Source: Macrostomum hystrix
Taxonomy: Eukaryota > Platyhelminthes > Macrostomidae
Length of the DNA stretch: 64,000 bases
NCBI GenBank assembly: GCA_950097015.1
Contig: CATNEN010000024.1
Span: forward strand, 3,229,501 to 3,293,500
Direction of reading: 5' to 3'
Below are positions 52,601 to 63,300 of the stretch, piece after piece. Position 1 is the stretch's first letter. Every line of letters starts with the position of its first letter. A program made the translations under genes and the position numbers. The notes below the pieces were generated by a model. That model ran no database searches, was not told the origin of the DNA, and saw only the letters and a list, made by a program, of their open reading frames with translations.

Positions 52601-55088
52601 AAGACTCTCCTCCCACTGATGGACTGGGATGTGGTAGTTACTGGTGCACTGATGGACTGGGAGGAGGTAGTGGACCGGTGCACTGATGGACTGGGAGGAG
52701 GTAGTGGACCGGTGCACTGATGGTCTGAGAGGTGTTAGTGACCGGTGCACTGATAGTCTGAGAGGTGTTAGTGACCGGTGCACTGATGGTCTGAGAGGTG
52801 TTAGTGACCGGTGCACTGATGGTCTGAGAGGTGTTAGTGACCGGTGCACTGATAGTCTGAGAGGTGTTAGTGACCGGTGCACTGATGGTCTGAGAGGTGT
52901 TAGTGACCGGTGCACTGATAGTCTGAGAGGTGTTAGTGACCGGTGCACTTATGGACTGGGATGTGGTAGTGGCTGGCAATAAGACTATCATGCCCAAGAC
53001 TCTCCTCCCACTGATGGACTGGGATGTGGTAGTTACTGGTGCACTGATGGACTGGGAGGAGGTAGTGGACCGGTGCACTGATGGACTGGGAGGAGGTAGT
53101 GGACCGGTGCACTGATGGTCTGAGAGGTGTTAGTGACCGGTGCACTGATAGTCTGAGAGGTGTTAGTGACCGGTGCACTGATGGTCTGAGAGGTGTTAGT
53201 GACCGGTGCACTGATGGTCTGAGAGGTGTTAGTGACCGGTGCACTGATAGTCTGAGAGGTGTTAGTGACCGGTGCACTGATGGTCTGAGAGGTGTTAGTG
53301 ACCGGTGCACTGATAGTCTGAGAGGTGTTAGTGACCGGTGCACTTATGGACTGGGATGTGGTAGTGGCTGGCAATAAGACTATCATGCCCAAGACTCTCC
53401 TCCCACTGATGGACTGGGATGTGGTAGTTACTGGTGCACTGATGGACTGGGAGGAGGTAGTGGACCGGTGCACTGATGGACTGGGAGGAGGTAGTGGACC
53501 GGTGCACTGATGGTCTGAGAGGTGTTAGTGACCGGTGCACTGATAGTCTGAGAGGTGTTAGTGACCGGTGCACTGATGGTCTGAGAGGTGTTAGTGACCG
53601 GTGCACTGATAGTCTGAGAGGTGTTAGTGACCGGTGCACTTATGGACTGGGATGTGGTAGTGGCTGGCAATAAGACTATCATGCCCAAGACTCTCCTCCC
53701 ACTGATGGACTGGGATGTGGTAGTTACTGGTGCACTGATGGACTGGGAGGAGGTAGTGGACCGGTGCACTGATGGACTGGGAGGAGGTAGTGGACCGGTG
53801 CACTGATGGACTGGGAGGAGGTAGTGGACCGGTGCACTGATGGAATGGGAGGTGGTAGTGTCCGGTGCACTGATGGACTGGGATGTGGTAGTTACTGGTG
53901 CACTGATGGTCTGGGAGGTGTTAGTGACCGGTGCACTGATGGTCTGGGAGGTGTTAGTGACCGGTGCACTGATGGTCTGAGAGGTGTTAGTGACCGGTGC
54001 ACTGATGGTCTGAGAGGTGTTAGTGACCGGTGCACTGATGGTCTGAGAGGTGTTAGTGACCGGTGCACTGATGGTCTGGGAGGTGTTAGTGACCGTTGCA
54101 CTGATGGTCTAGGAGGTGTTAGTGACCGGTGCACTGATGGTCTAGGAGGTGTTAGTGACCGATTCGCTGAAGGATTTGTAGATGGGAAGTCACTGACACA
54201 TAGAATAATATGGGAGAAAAGGCGGATGGAGGATGTCGGATTCACTGGACAAAAGCAAAGGCCTATTTAGCGAAAAAAACTATTTTTTGCCCTAAAGGCT
54301 TCATAAATTTGAATCGTAAATCATCAAGAAAGCTTCAGAAAAGCTGGATAACCGAACTTAAAAGTTTTTGGCAGTCTTCATTTTTTTATAAAATAAGATT
54401 TATCTCGGATATGTGAGTACGATGATGATGAGAGAAGGTATTGCTGAGTGCTGCTCTAAAAATGATCCTTTCTGTTCCATTATGTGAAGCTTTTCGTATT
54501 GAAAAGGATTTCAGGATTAAATAGAAACTTTTTGAATAACCGATTTTCACTTCAGCTTCTGAAAGCATTATTGCTAAAGGTTTAATCATCATTTCAGCTT
54601 GGAACATCAAAGCATCCATTAGCATGCAATGAAAGCTTATAGATGAAAGGTGTTTTGCTGCGGTTGAAGACCCCTGGCCAATTGCGGTTTTGGTTAGAGG
54701 TTCCTAGAAATAAATAGAACAGCTCAAGTAGGGCATTTTAATATTAAAGTTGGACCGTGGGCGACAATTATGAGTCAATAAAACGGCCCTTTTCAGGACA
54801 ATCGCGTATTATTTCGTAACAAAAAGAATTTGTTTCTGTAAATCCTTCAGCTTCCAGAAGCTGAGTGAAACAGGCGTTCTAGACAAACTATTCAGCAAGT
54901 ACTGGTCCAGCGACAGCGTCTGCTCCGTCGGTGCCTCGGCCGAAGCGGACTCCGTCAATCTGGAAGGCGCCGGCGGGTGTTTCATCGTCGCTCTGGGCCT
55001 TTATGTTGTCGGCCTGCTAATCCTGCTCATTGAGCTGCTGTGGACCCGCGTCCTGGGAAAATCACCAGTTGGTTGCTTGCTGTACTGA
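46647..55088 (+). CDS. Ionotropic glutamate receptor subunit, complete, 12 coding exons
   Basis: Exons 46647-46905, 47331-47468, 47862-47975, 48058-48455, 48680-48844, 49220-49495, 49614-49720, 50097-50190, 50562-50979, 51726-51931, 52026-52189 and 54851-55088 join with every phase matching: 858 residues, the usual size. A signal peptide is followed by an amino-terminal domain (to about 440). S1 starts at YPPF (451) and keeps the family's ligand Arg at 532 (TTTRDRVIDY). Then come TM1 (571-592), a pore loop with FFQQGQD (623-629), M3, S2 and M4 (821-841). The pore has Gln at the Q/R site, so AMPA/kainate-like calcium permeability is inferred. The gating motif SYTANLAAF is SYTGDLTAH here. Six of eleven coding introns carry tandem arrays and one carries a SINE. 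Exact use of the exon 4 donor is uncertain because it is duplicated. Confidence 0.93.
46927..47310 (+). repeat. 18-bp tandem array, receptor intron 1
   Basis: About 21 near-identical copies of ATTCTTCCCGAATCCCAG. Each unit is pyrimidine-rich and ends CAG like a 3' splice site. The last one grades into the true acceptor, ATTCTTCCCAATGCCACC then CTGCCCGCAG. Confidence 0.95.
47530..47815 (+). mobile_element. SINE family A copy in receptor intron 2
   Basis: The head has GAGTGGCAGAGCGGTTAACG and box B GAGCTCGATTCCGC. The body follows the family order through GCACAGTGAGAGTGTACA and GTGTGCTCAGAAGTCAC. It lies in sense orientation, ending about 45 bp before exon 3. Confidence 0.85.
48438..48640 (+). 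repeat. 18/24-bp array made of the exon 4 end plus its donor
   Basis: The exon 4 end GATGCTGATTGGGTCAGG followed by GTGAGC is repeated. The outer copies are 24 bp with the full donor; six inner copies are 18 bp (GATGCTGATTGGGTCAGC) and lack it. Both lengths keep the frame. Confidence 0.93.
48884..49200 (+). repeat. 17-bp tandem array, receptor intron 5
   Basis: About 18 perfect copies of GGGTTTCTCTGGTCATT. The exon 5 end and donor read CCGGGGTTTGTT, similar to the start of the unit. Confidence 0.95.
50265..50537 (+). repeat. 16-bp tandem array, receptor intron 8
   Basis: About 14 regular copies of CTACAAGGTTCCTTGG, preceded by a few irregular ones. The last unit runs into AAGGTTCGGCACC, about 25 bp before the exon 9 acceptor. 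Confidence 0.93.
50990..51690 (+). repeat. 15-bp tandem array, receptor intron 9
   Basis: About 46 copies of AAGACTCTCATCCCC with many 1-2 base variants on the left and ten identical CCG-type units on the right (51,534-51,670). In sense orientation each unit is CTCATCCCCAAG-like, resembling the true acceptor CCATTCACAAG. Confidence 0.95.
52215..54175 (+). repeat. 33-bp array with 395-bp higher-order repeats, receptor intron 11
   Basis: About 58 units of 33 bp built around GTGACCGGTGCACTGATGG and TCTGAGAGGTGTTA. A composite block recurs at 52,535, 52,930, 53,325 and 53,621: two spacings of 395 bp and one of 296 bp (three units fewer). Each block contains a short insert resembling the intron 9 array. 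Confidence 0.95.
54180..54850 (+). other. 3' part of receptor intron 11
   Basis: Unique AT-rich intronic sequence between the 33-bp array and exon 12. No coding signal. Confidence 0.5.
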
Positions 55089-55529
55089 GCACAAACTCAA
55101 TCCGTGTCATTCACTTCTTAGTGTTTGTAGTTGAACAATCTTCTTAAACAAACAAGTTCATGGGTTTAGAATGACAGCATAGAGTTAGTTATGCACCACT
55201 AAAGTGCATCTAGTTCTGAAAAACCCTGTCTACTATTTACATTAATTACAAAGCGAAGCTTTGTGTTACCTGTAATTTTTTACTTTTTAGAATCACTTTG
55301 CAAAACTATAAGTTGAGTTGACCTGTGTTAAAATATACAGACACAATAGCACACAAATATGAACCATGCGATAGTTAATAGCTAATAGTTGATAGCTAAG
55401 TCCGAAGCTTACAAATACAAACTGCTGGGCCTAGCGTAGGTCTCGAAACATGCGCTGCATCACCGGCCTTGCTTTATTCTGGTTCTTTGTGTTTTTCCTG
55501 CTTTATAGAGTTTTAGACTGCCTATTCCC

Positions 55530-56520
55530 AACTGCAATGTCCATCAGTATAGGATTGGCAGACTATCCAACTGCAATGTCCATCAGAATAGGATTGGCAG
55601 ACTATCCAACTGCAATGTCCATCAGAATAGGATTGGCAGACTATCCAACTGCAATGTCCATCAGAATAGGATTGGCAGACTATCCAACTGCAATGTCCAT
55701 CAGTATAGGATTGGCAGACTATACAACTGCAATGTCCATCAGAATAGGATTGGCAGACTATCCAACTGCAATGTCCATCAGAATAGGATTGGCAGACTAT
55801 CCAACTGCAATGTCCATCAGTATAGGATTGGCAGACTATCCAACTGCAATGTCCATCAGAATAGGATTGGCAGACTATCCAACTGCAATGTCCATCAGAA
55901 TAGGATTGGCAGACTATCCAACTGCAATGTCCATCAGTATAGGATTGGCAGACTATACAACTGCAATGTCCATCAGAATAGGATTGGCAGACTATCCAAC
56001 TGCAATGTCCATCAGAATAGGATTGGCAGACTATCCAACTGCAATGTCCATCAGTAGGATTGGCAGACTATCCAACTGCAATGTCCATCAGAATAGGATT
56101 GGCAGACTATCCAACTGCAATGTCCATCAGTAGGATTGGCAGACTATCCAACTGCAATGTCCATCAGAATAGGATTGGCAGACTATCCAACTGCAATGTC
56201 CATCAGAATAGGATTGGCAGACTATCCAACTGCAATGTCCATCAGAATAGGATTGGCAGACTATCCAACTGCAATTTCCATCAGAATAGGATTGGCAGAC
56301 TATCCAACTGCAATGTCCATCAGAATAGGATTGGCAGACTATCCAACTGCAATGTCCATCAGAATAGGATTGGCAGACTATCCAACTGCAATGTCCATCA
56401 GAATAGGATTGGCAGACTATCCAACTGCAATGTCCATCAGTAGGATTGGCAGACTATCCAACTGCAATGTCCATCAGTAGGATTGGCAGACTATCCAACT
56501 GCAATGTCCATCAGTAGGAT
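55530..56520. repeat. 39-bp tandem array 3' of the glutamate receptor
   Basis: About 25 units of 39 bp containing GGATTGGCAGACTATCCAAC and TGCAATGTCCATCAG, with linkers AATA, TATA or a 2-bp shorter form. The rare TATACAACTGC variant occurs twice, 234 bp (six units) apart, suggesting block duplication. Confidence 0.95.
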
Positions 56521-57075
56521 TGGCAGGCTCTGGGTTCCTGCATAACAATTCGTCGATTAGACTTAATGTGAAAAAATGTAATGGCTTGTATTTAGTTTGG
56601 ATAACGATCTATACCTGAAGAAAGGATATGAGCTCTATTTTTAGACTTGCTTTCGATTTTTGCACTTTTAGTTGATCAATTAGTAATTAGCATTGTTTTC
56701 ATGACTTTCACAGTTTATTGGGGTGCGCTACAGTACTGAGTTGCATTAAGCACACAAAAAATAATTTCTTTAAGCCTTATGCTCGTATCTATTTTTAAAG
56801 CGATAGACGTACCACATTTAACATATCAGTTCGGCCTATAGGAATATGAGACTACTCATGTGGTAGGGAAATCATAGACTTGCACAGTTTCATCAATAAG
56901 CATGTAGGTCAGTTTTAACTATGCATTAGCGACTCTGGCTGTGCCATTTACCTTCAATTCTACTCTGAGATCCGGATGTATAGCAAAGTAGAAGTCGAGG
57001 CGGAAGCGGGGAGATTTTCCGAGTTGTAATTTTTGTTTGGAAAAACTGAAAGGAGCGTACAAAATTCTGAATTAC
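56520..57075. other. Unique intergenic stretch
   Basis: AT-rich sequence between the 39-bp array and the SINE fragments. Nothing recognisable. Confidence 0.4.
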
Positions 57076-57079
57076 TGGG

Positions 57080-57170
57080 TATGAGTGGCAGATCGGTTTG
57101 AGAAGGCTTGGCGGCTTGTCGTGCAATTTACGCCCTTGAGGGCCAACCTCCAAGGCACAGTGAGAGTGCA
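57080..57170 (+). mobile_element. SINE family A fragment
   Basis: Contains TGAGTGGCAGATCGGTTTGA, then GAAGGCTTGGCGGCTTGTCG and GAGGGCCAACCTCCAAGGCA, matching the head and middle of family A with the box B region deleted. Confidence 0.7.
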
Positions 57171-57334
57171 AGGACGAATGAAGTGTCGTTTATAGACCCA
57201 TATACGAGTGCCATACTCGTATCCATATGACCCACATATTTTAAGAATTTTCTGTTTCTTTGCTGTTACTTTCATATGTTGTTTTCTGCATTTTACTGCA
57301 GAAAAAGGCAAACAAAAGTTAGACTACAATTGAT

Positions 57335-57615
57335 TACACCTGCCCCAATCGGGTCATATGTGATGCCGCAGCACAGCCGCAGCTATTGCGCGGCGCATCT
57401 GTAGGCTGCGTACAGCTGTTCAGTCCATGGACTGGGGGACGCCGCACCCACTAATTCAATTATCCCAGCTAATGCTGGTACCATTTAACAGCTGGGTGAA
57501 CTGAAGCAATGCAGAGTCAAGTGTCTTGCTAAATGGCACAAATTGTTCCAGTGGAGTCGGGAATCGAACCTCCGACCTTTAAGTCGTGAGTCCGAAGCCC
57601 TAACCACTACAACCT
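57335..57615 (-). mobile_element. SINE family B copy
   Basis: On the minus strand it reads box A GTAGTGGTTAGGGCTTCGGA, box B GAGGTTCGATTCCCGACTCC, then TCAGTTCACCCAGCTGTTAA, ending GGGCAGGTGTAATC. It is the same arrangement as at 33 kb: family A plus strand followed by family B minus strand. Confidence 0.8.
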
Positions 57616-57798
57616 CTTGAATTTTTCGTGCAGCAGCAGTGATCCCTTAATTTTTCTTACGAGTTATTTCTAACATGTTTGCCCGCTGACGTTTCCCGCC
57701 AGCATTTCTGTGGATATTTCACCACCGCGATTTTTGCTGAGGTAGAAGGTTTGTAGACCACTGCACTATTTGATTCATTGAAAAGCTAAGTAAGGACC

Positions 57799-58421
57799 CA
57801 GGGACTACTATATACTCGTACTCAGGACGGGAAACGGCCAATTCATGCTTAAAAGTTTATGAGCCCGATTTTCAAAGTTTTCTGCTCGTCTCAACTTTGA
57901 TCGTGGCAAGTCAGTTCTTCACTATTTGCACAAAAGTTATCTCCTATACTATAACTTGCCGTTGTCAGCATTTTTTCTAACCACCTGACGAAAAGATATG
58001 AAGACAGAAGGCAGAAGGCACGAACTGGCAGAAGACAGTTAGTTAATTTTCCAAATTCTGATAACTCTAGAAATGTAAATTCAAGCGTTTTATTATAAAG
58101 TTATATCGCGGTTTGTAGTAAATATAATGTATACTGCGCATGTCACGCAACACAAACAAAGTCAAACTAGGAATTGTAGGCTTTGAAAATTGCAGAAGGT
58201 CATTCAACAAAGTGTACAACAAAAGAAACTAACAATAAGGATTGAATACAGACAACGAACAATGCAGGGAATCAATTTTAAAGATTATAACATAAAACTA
58301 TCAAAAAAGCTAGACTCCCACGAGTAAAATTCTGGTCAGCAGAAAACTTTGAAAATCGGACTCATAAGCTTTTCTGCATGAATTGGCCGTTTCCCGTCCC
58401 GAGTATTTATAGTAGTCCCTG
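57799..58421. mobile_element. Non-autonomous TIR DNA transposon (623 bp) with 9-bp target duplication
   Basis: Both ends read CAGGGACTACTATA inward, with imperfect inverted repeats of about 88 bp that also share GGACGGGAAACGGCCAATTC and GATTTTCAAAGTTTTCTGCT. The flanks are GTAAGGACC on both sides (57,790-57,798 and 58,422-58,430). There is no transposase frame. Long TIRs with a 9-bp duplication suggest a Mutator-like origin; the CAGGG end also recalls hAT elements, which make 8-bp duplications. Confidence 0.88.
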
Positions 58422-58434
58422 GTAAGGACCTTAC

Positions 58435-60310
58435 AGCTAGAAAACAGAACAGCCACGTGACGTGATGCGGGTCGAGACAGGCCCACAGCCTGTTCAGGAC
58501 GTTAGTGGAGGCTAGCAAGGATATTTCAAATTAGGGACAACTAAGTAAACTTTGAATTGAGAAACCACATAACTCGTCGAGTCAGGTCTGTGTGAGAGTC
58601 CGTCTAGCTGAAAAAAATCATTGTAAAGTCGCTGACAAAAATCAAATCATTAGGTCCCTATTTTTTCGTTCGTTTCATTATCGTCTTTCGTTTGGTTTAT
58701 ATTTTCACAATTTGGATATTATGCGTTGGGATTACGAATATGACAAAAAACTTCGAAATGAGCGCCAATTTAAAACCGGACCATCCTGTGAGTTCGTAGA
58801 AAGTCTTCTACTCAAAATATAGACATTTGATCTCGGAAATATGAAACTTCTTAAGATCTATAAAAACTGAATAAGATCTATATGAGCATGGCTTAATAAA
58901 TAAAGATAGTTAAAAGTATAAATAGCCTAGCCAGATGAACTCTATTTTGTCAGCAATTGTGTGGCATTTCTGAAAATAGGCTAGGCCTATGGGCACCCTA
59001 GGAACAAAGTTAATTATACTAAGAACTGTTCAGTTTATAGACTATAGGCTAGCTTCTACACACACCCAAATTTCTAAGCCTTATTAAACAACCATATTGA
59101 TAATAGTACACTTTGAAGCTAAATTAACCAGAATGAAAATAAGGCTTTAGAGTTTAGCCTAGGCCTATCAAACCAGTTTTAAAAAGTAATAAAGATTCAA
59201 GATGTAAATTTAAGATTAAAAAAATCAAATTAATTGGTTAATTATAGCCAATAATTGGTAATTGTTAGTTGTCTCTAGCAAAGATACAAACTTTTGCATT
59301 TAGTTATTTCCATTTCTATACACAGGCTTTTTAAAAAGTGTTAACATTGTAGATATTTCTTTATACTTTCACTAGGGCCTAACATCAATTCACCACTACT
59401 TTTATACCCATTCCTCCTATGCTATGGTTGTATAGAGCTATGTTTTTTATTTCTAATATGAAGTTATGTTTAAAATATTTAGCTAGTACCTAGTAGTAGA
59501 CTTACTAGTTAGGAAACTAAAATTGTATAAACAAGATGAATCTATAAAAGCTCACAGAATGTTCCATATAATATTTTAACAGCATTTGATTTAGTATATT
59601 TCAAGGTTCTATTTTTTGGTCTGTTATCTTAATGCAAGCAATTTTTTGAATCTCTAGATTTATTACTGAAATAGCTCAAAATTTATTACTCAAGCTTACC
59701 ATGACATAAATAAATTTTGGCCTTAAAAATAGTGTCATTAGGCCTAATATTTAATAGTAATTAACATTACTATTTTAAATGATTTTATTAAAGCTAAAAT
59801 TTTCTACTTTTTCTAATTAGGCCTAATCACATATTTTTTAAGAATTCTAGTCAGGTGGCAAAAACGACTAATATATAGGTATAATTTTCTTGGCCACAAA
59901 ACTTTATCCTTTGACCATGCCAGCTATTGTTTTTATCTTATTGTATTTATTATGTTAGTATTTTTATCTTTTTGAACTAAATAGATACGTTATAAAGTTT
60001 AATACAGAGCAATGTTACTTGCCATTCTCACCAGGGTGTTTGACAAGAACCTTGTTCAAATATCTTGATACTCCTAATTGCTGACAATAGAATGCTTTCA
60101 AAGTTAGTTCATTGTAAATGGCAGAAAAGTTAGATTCATATAGTAGACTTTCATGAAAATTGGTCATTCAGTTTGAGAGATATCAATAAGTAGGCAGTGG
60201 GTATTTGAAATACCCCAGGCATGCCACATGCTATGGATTTCATTTTCTCCAAAGCAAACTTTTGGAGTAGATCTCTCTCTTAATACCTGAATCTAAATAA
60301 ACTCTTCAGC
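58435..60310. other. AT-rich region upstream of DHX35 with four TAGGCCTA palindromes
   Basis: No supported gene. The 8-bp palindrome TAGGCCTA occurs at about 58,982, 59,160, 59,739 and 59,818. No TATA box is evident near the DHX35 start. Confidence 0.45.
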
Positions 60311-60316
60311 TGGGCG

Positions 60317-63300
60317 ATGACTGCAAATCTAGCCGACGATGACGACAAGGAGCTATACATTGACGACTCTGGCTGCACTGGCGCCTTTTATAATCCTCGC
60401 GCTACACTCAGCATGGAGCAGCAGAGACAGGCCCTGCCAGTCTATCGGGTGCGCAATCACCTGCTGCACCTGTTGGAGGTGAAGCAAACTCTGGTGCTGG
60501 TTGGCGAAGCTGGCTCCGGTAAAAGTACTCAGGTGAGAATGATGCCGAACCAATGACCCACTGGGTTAGATAATGTTCAGCACTGTTTTTTCTGTTTAAT
60601 TATTCTGCCTGATAATGTACGATATTTATTTTTGCCTACCTGGGCAGGTGCCGCAGTATCTGGTTGAGGCCGGCTGGACCTCGGATGGCCGTCAGGTGTG
60701 CGTAACGCAGCCACGCCGCGTATCCGCTGTCACCCTGGCCGCCAGAATCTGCGAAGAGGCCGGCTGGCAGCTTGGCGGCATCTGCGGCTACGCCGTTCGC
60801 TTTGCCGACTGTCGGAGCGACGCCACCCGGGTGCTGTTTGCCACCGACGGTGTGCTGGTGCGACTGCTGGCCAGGGACCCTCTGCTGCAGGACTTCTGCG
60901 TTGTCATGGTAATGAGACTATAAATTTAATGATCATGTTTTTTAAGTTTCTTGGAATTAGCAATTTGAGGTAATCCTTCAACCGCCACCAGGTTGACGAG
61001 GCGCACGAGCGCACCTTCCACACAGACTTAGCTCTCTGTCTGCTGCGAAAAGTTCAACGCCGCCGACCCGACCTTCGCGTGATTGTCTCCTCCGCCACTA
61101 TCGACGCCGACGCTTATCTGGAATTCTTCGGTGACTCAGCCGCCTGCCTGTCAGTGGAGGGTCGCCAGTACCCTGTTGAAATTCAGCACTCTCTCAGTCC
61201 TGTGCCCTGCTACATGGCAGCTGCGTTGGACACTGTGCTGTCCATTCACCGGCGCTGCGGTCCAGGCGGTGTACTGGTGTTTCTCACCGGCCAGGAGGAG
61301 GTGCTTCGTCTGGTGCAACAGCTGCGGGAGGCCGCTATGAAGGTGCGGCACTGCGGATATGCTAATAAATGGGGAAAACCCACAGGTTGGGGCTGGAAAC
61401 TGATACGTACGAAGGTCAACCCAGGTGTGTACAAGGCTTCCCAAGCCTTCTGTCAGCGGATGCGTCATAGATGAATATGGCTTCGCGCGGAATCGAGCTC
61501 AGGGACATTGGAGCGAGAGGCAGATGCGTTAGACCGCTCTGCCACTAATGGATTCCCCGCGGGTTTCAGTGCGTGGACTGGTTTAAGGGCTTACTTTGAA
61601 AGGTATGTAACAACCAATAATAGCGTTAGTTATTTTTTTAATTTTTTAACCTCGCCCTCAGAGCACCCAAGGCCAGCAGCTGAAGGTGTTTGCCCTGTAT
61701 GGCAGCCAGAGCGCTCGTCAGCAGCTGCGCGCCTTCGAAAATGTCGGCCAGTCCAATCGCAAAGTGGTGGTTGCCACCAATCTGGCCGAGACGTCTGTCA
61801 CAGTGCCCGGCATTCGCTACGTTGTTGACTGCGGCTTCCAGAAGTTGCGCGTGTTCGATCCTCGGACCGGCCTAGAATCCCTGGCCGTCTGTCCGGTATC
61901 TGCCTCAGCCGCCGAGCAACGCGCCGGCCGGGCGGGCCGGACCCAGTCTGGCGTCGTCTACCGTCTCTACCCCGAGTCCGAGTCGGCCCGTCAGTTGGCG
62001 CACACTCCTGCTGAACTGGAGCGCTGCGATCCCAGCCCGCTGCTACTGCAGCTTCTGTCCATGGGTGTCCGCGATCTGCTCAGGTTTTCTTTTCTAAGCT
62101 CGCCGGCGCCAGCCGCTATGGCGCGCGCATGCGAGCTGTTGCACGCGCTCGGCGCGCTTGACAACGCAGCTAGGCTGACTCCGCTTGGCGCTCGCATGGC
62201 GGAGCTGCCGGTGCCGCCGATGCTGGCTCGCAGCCTGCTGGCTGGAGCCGAACTTGGCTGCGGCGCCGATATCTGCGCTCTGGGTGCCTGCCTTCAGGTA
62301 GGCGTCCAGTCTCATTACATTGTCTTAGGTCGTTAACAAGCATGACCTGGTCTATGCTAAGAAGCATGACCTGGTCTTTGCTAAGAAGCATGACCTGGTC
62401 TTTGTTAAGAAGCATGACCTGGTCTTTGCTAAGAAGCATGACCTGGTCTTTGTTAAGAAGCATGACCTGGTCTTTGCTAAGAAGCATGACCTGGTCTTTG
62501 TTAAGAAGCATGACCTGGTCTTTGGTTGCTGAGCAGCATGACCTGGTGAGGTGAATGATTGGATACTGTGACCTGGTGAGGTGAATGATTGGATACTGTG
62601 ACCTGGTGAGGTGAATGATTGGATACTGTGACCTGGTGAGGTGAATGATTGGATACTGTGACCTGGTGAGGTGAATGATTGGATACTGTGACCTGGTGAG
62701 GTGAATGATTGGATACTGTGACCTGGTGAGGTGAATGATTGGATACTGTGACCTGGTGAGGTGAATGATTGGATACTGTGACCTGGTGAGGTGAATGATT
62801 GGATACTGTGACCTGGTGAGGTGAATGATTGGATACTATGACCTGGTGAGGTGAATGATTGGATACTGTGACCTGGTGAGGTGAATGATTGGATACTGTG
62901 ACCTGGTGAGGTGAATGATTGGATACTGTGACCTGGTGAGGTGAATGATTGGATACTGTGACCTGGTGAGGTGAATGATTGGATACTGTGACCTGGTGAG
63001 GTGAATGATTGGATACTGTGACCTGGTGAGGTGAATGATTGGATACTGTGACCTGGTGAGGTGAATGATTGGATACTGTGACCTGGTGAGGTAAATGATT
63101 GGATACTGTGACCTGGTGAGGTGAATGATTGGATACTGTGACCTGGTGAGGTGAATGATTGGATACTGTGACCTGGTGAGGTAAATGATTGGATACTGTG
63201 ACCTGGTGAGGTGAATGATTGGATACTGTGACCTGGTGAGGTAAATGATTGGATACTGAGACCTGGTGAGGTGAATGATTGGATACTGTGACCTGGTGAG

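Noticed and set aside
52068-54270. Multiple open frames in the 33-bp array
   Set aside because: They recur with the 395-bp block and contain only array sequence, so they reflect unit length, not coding function.
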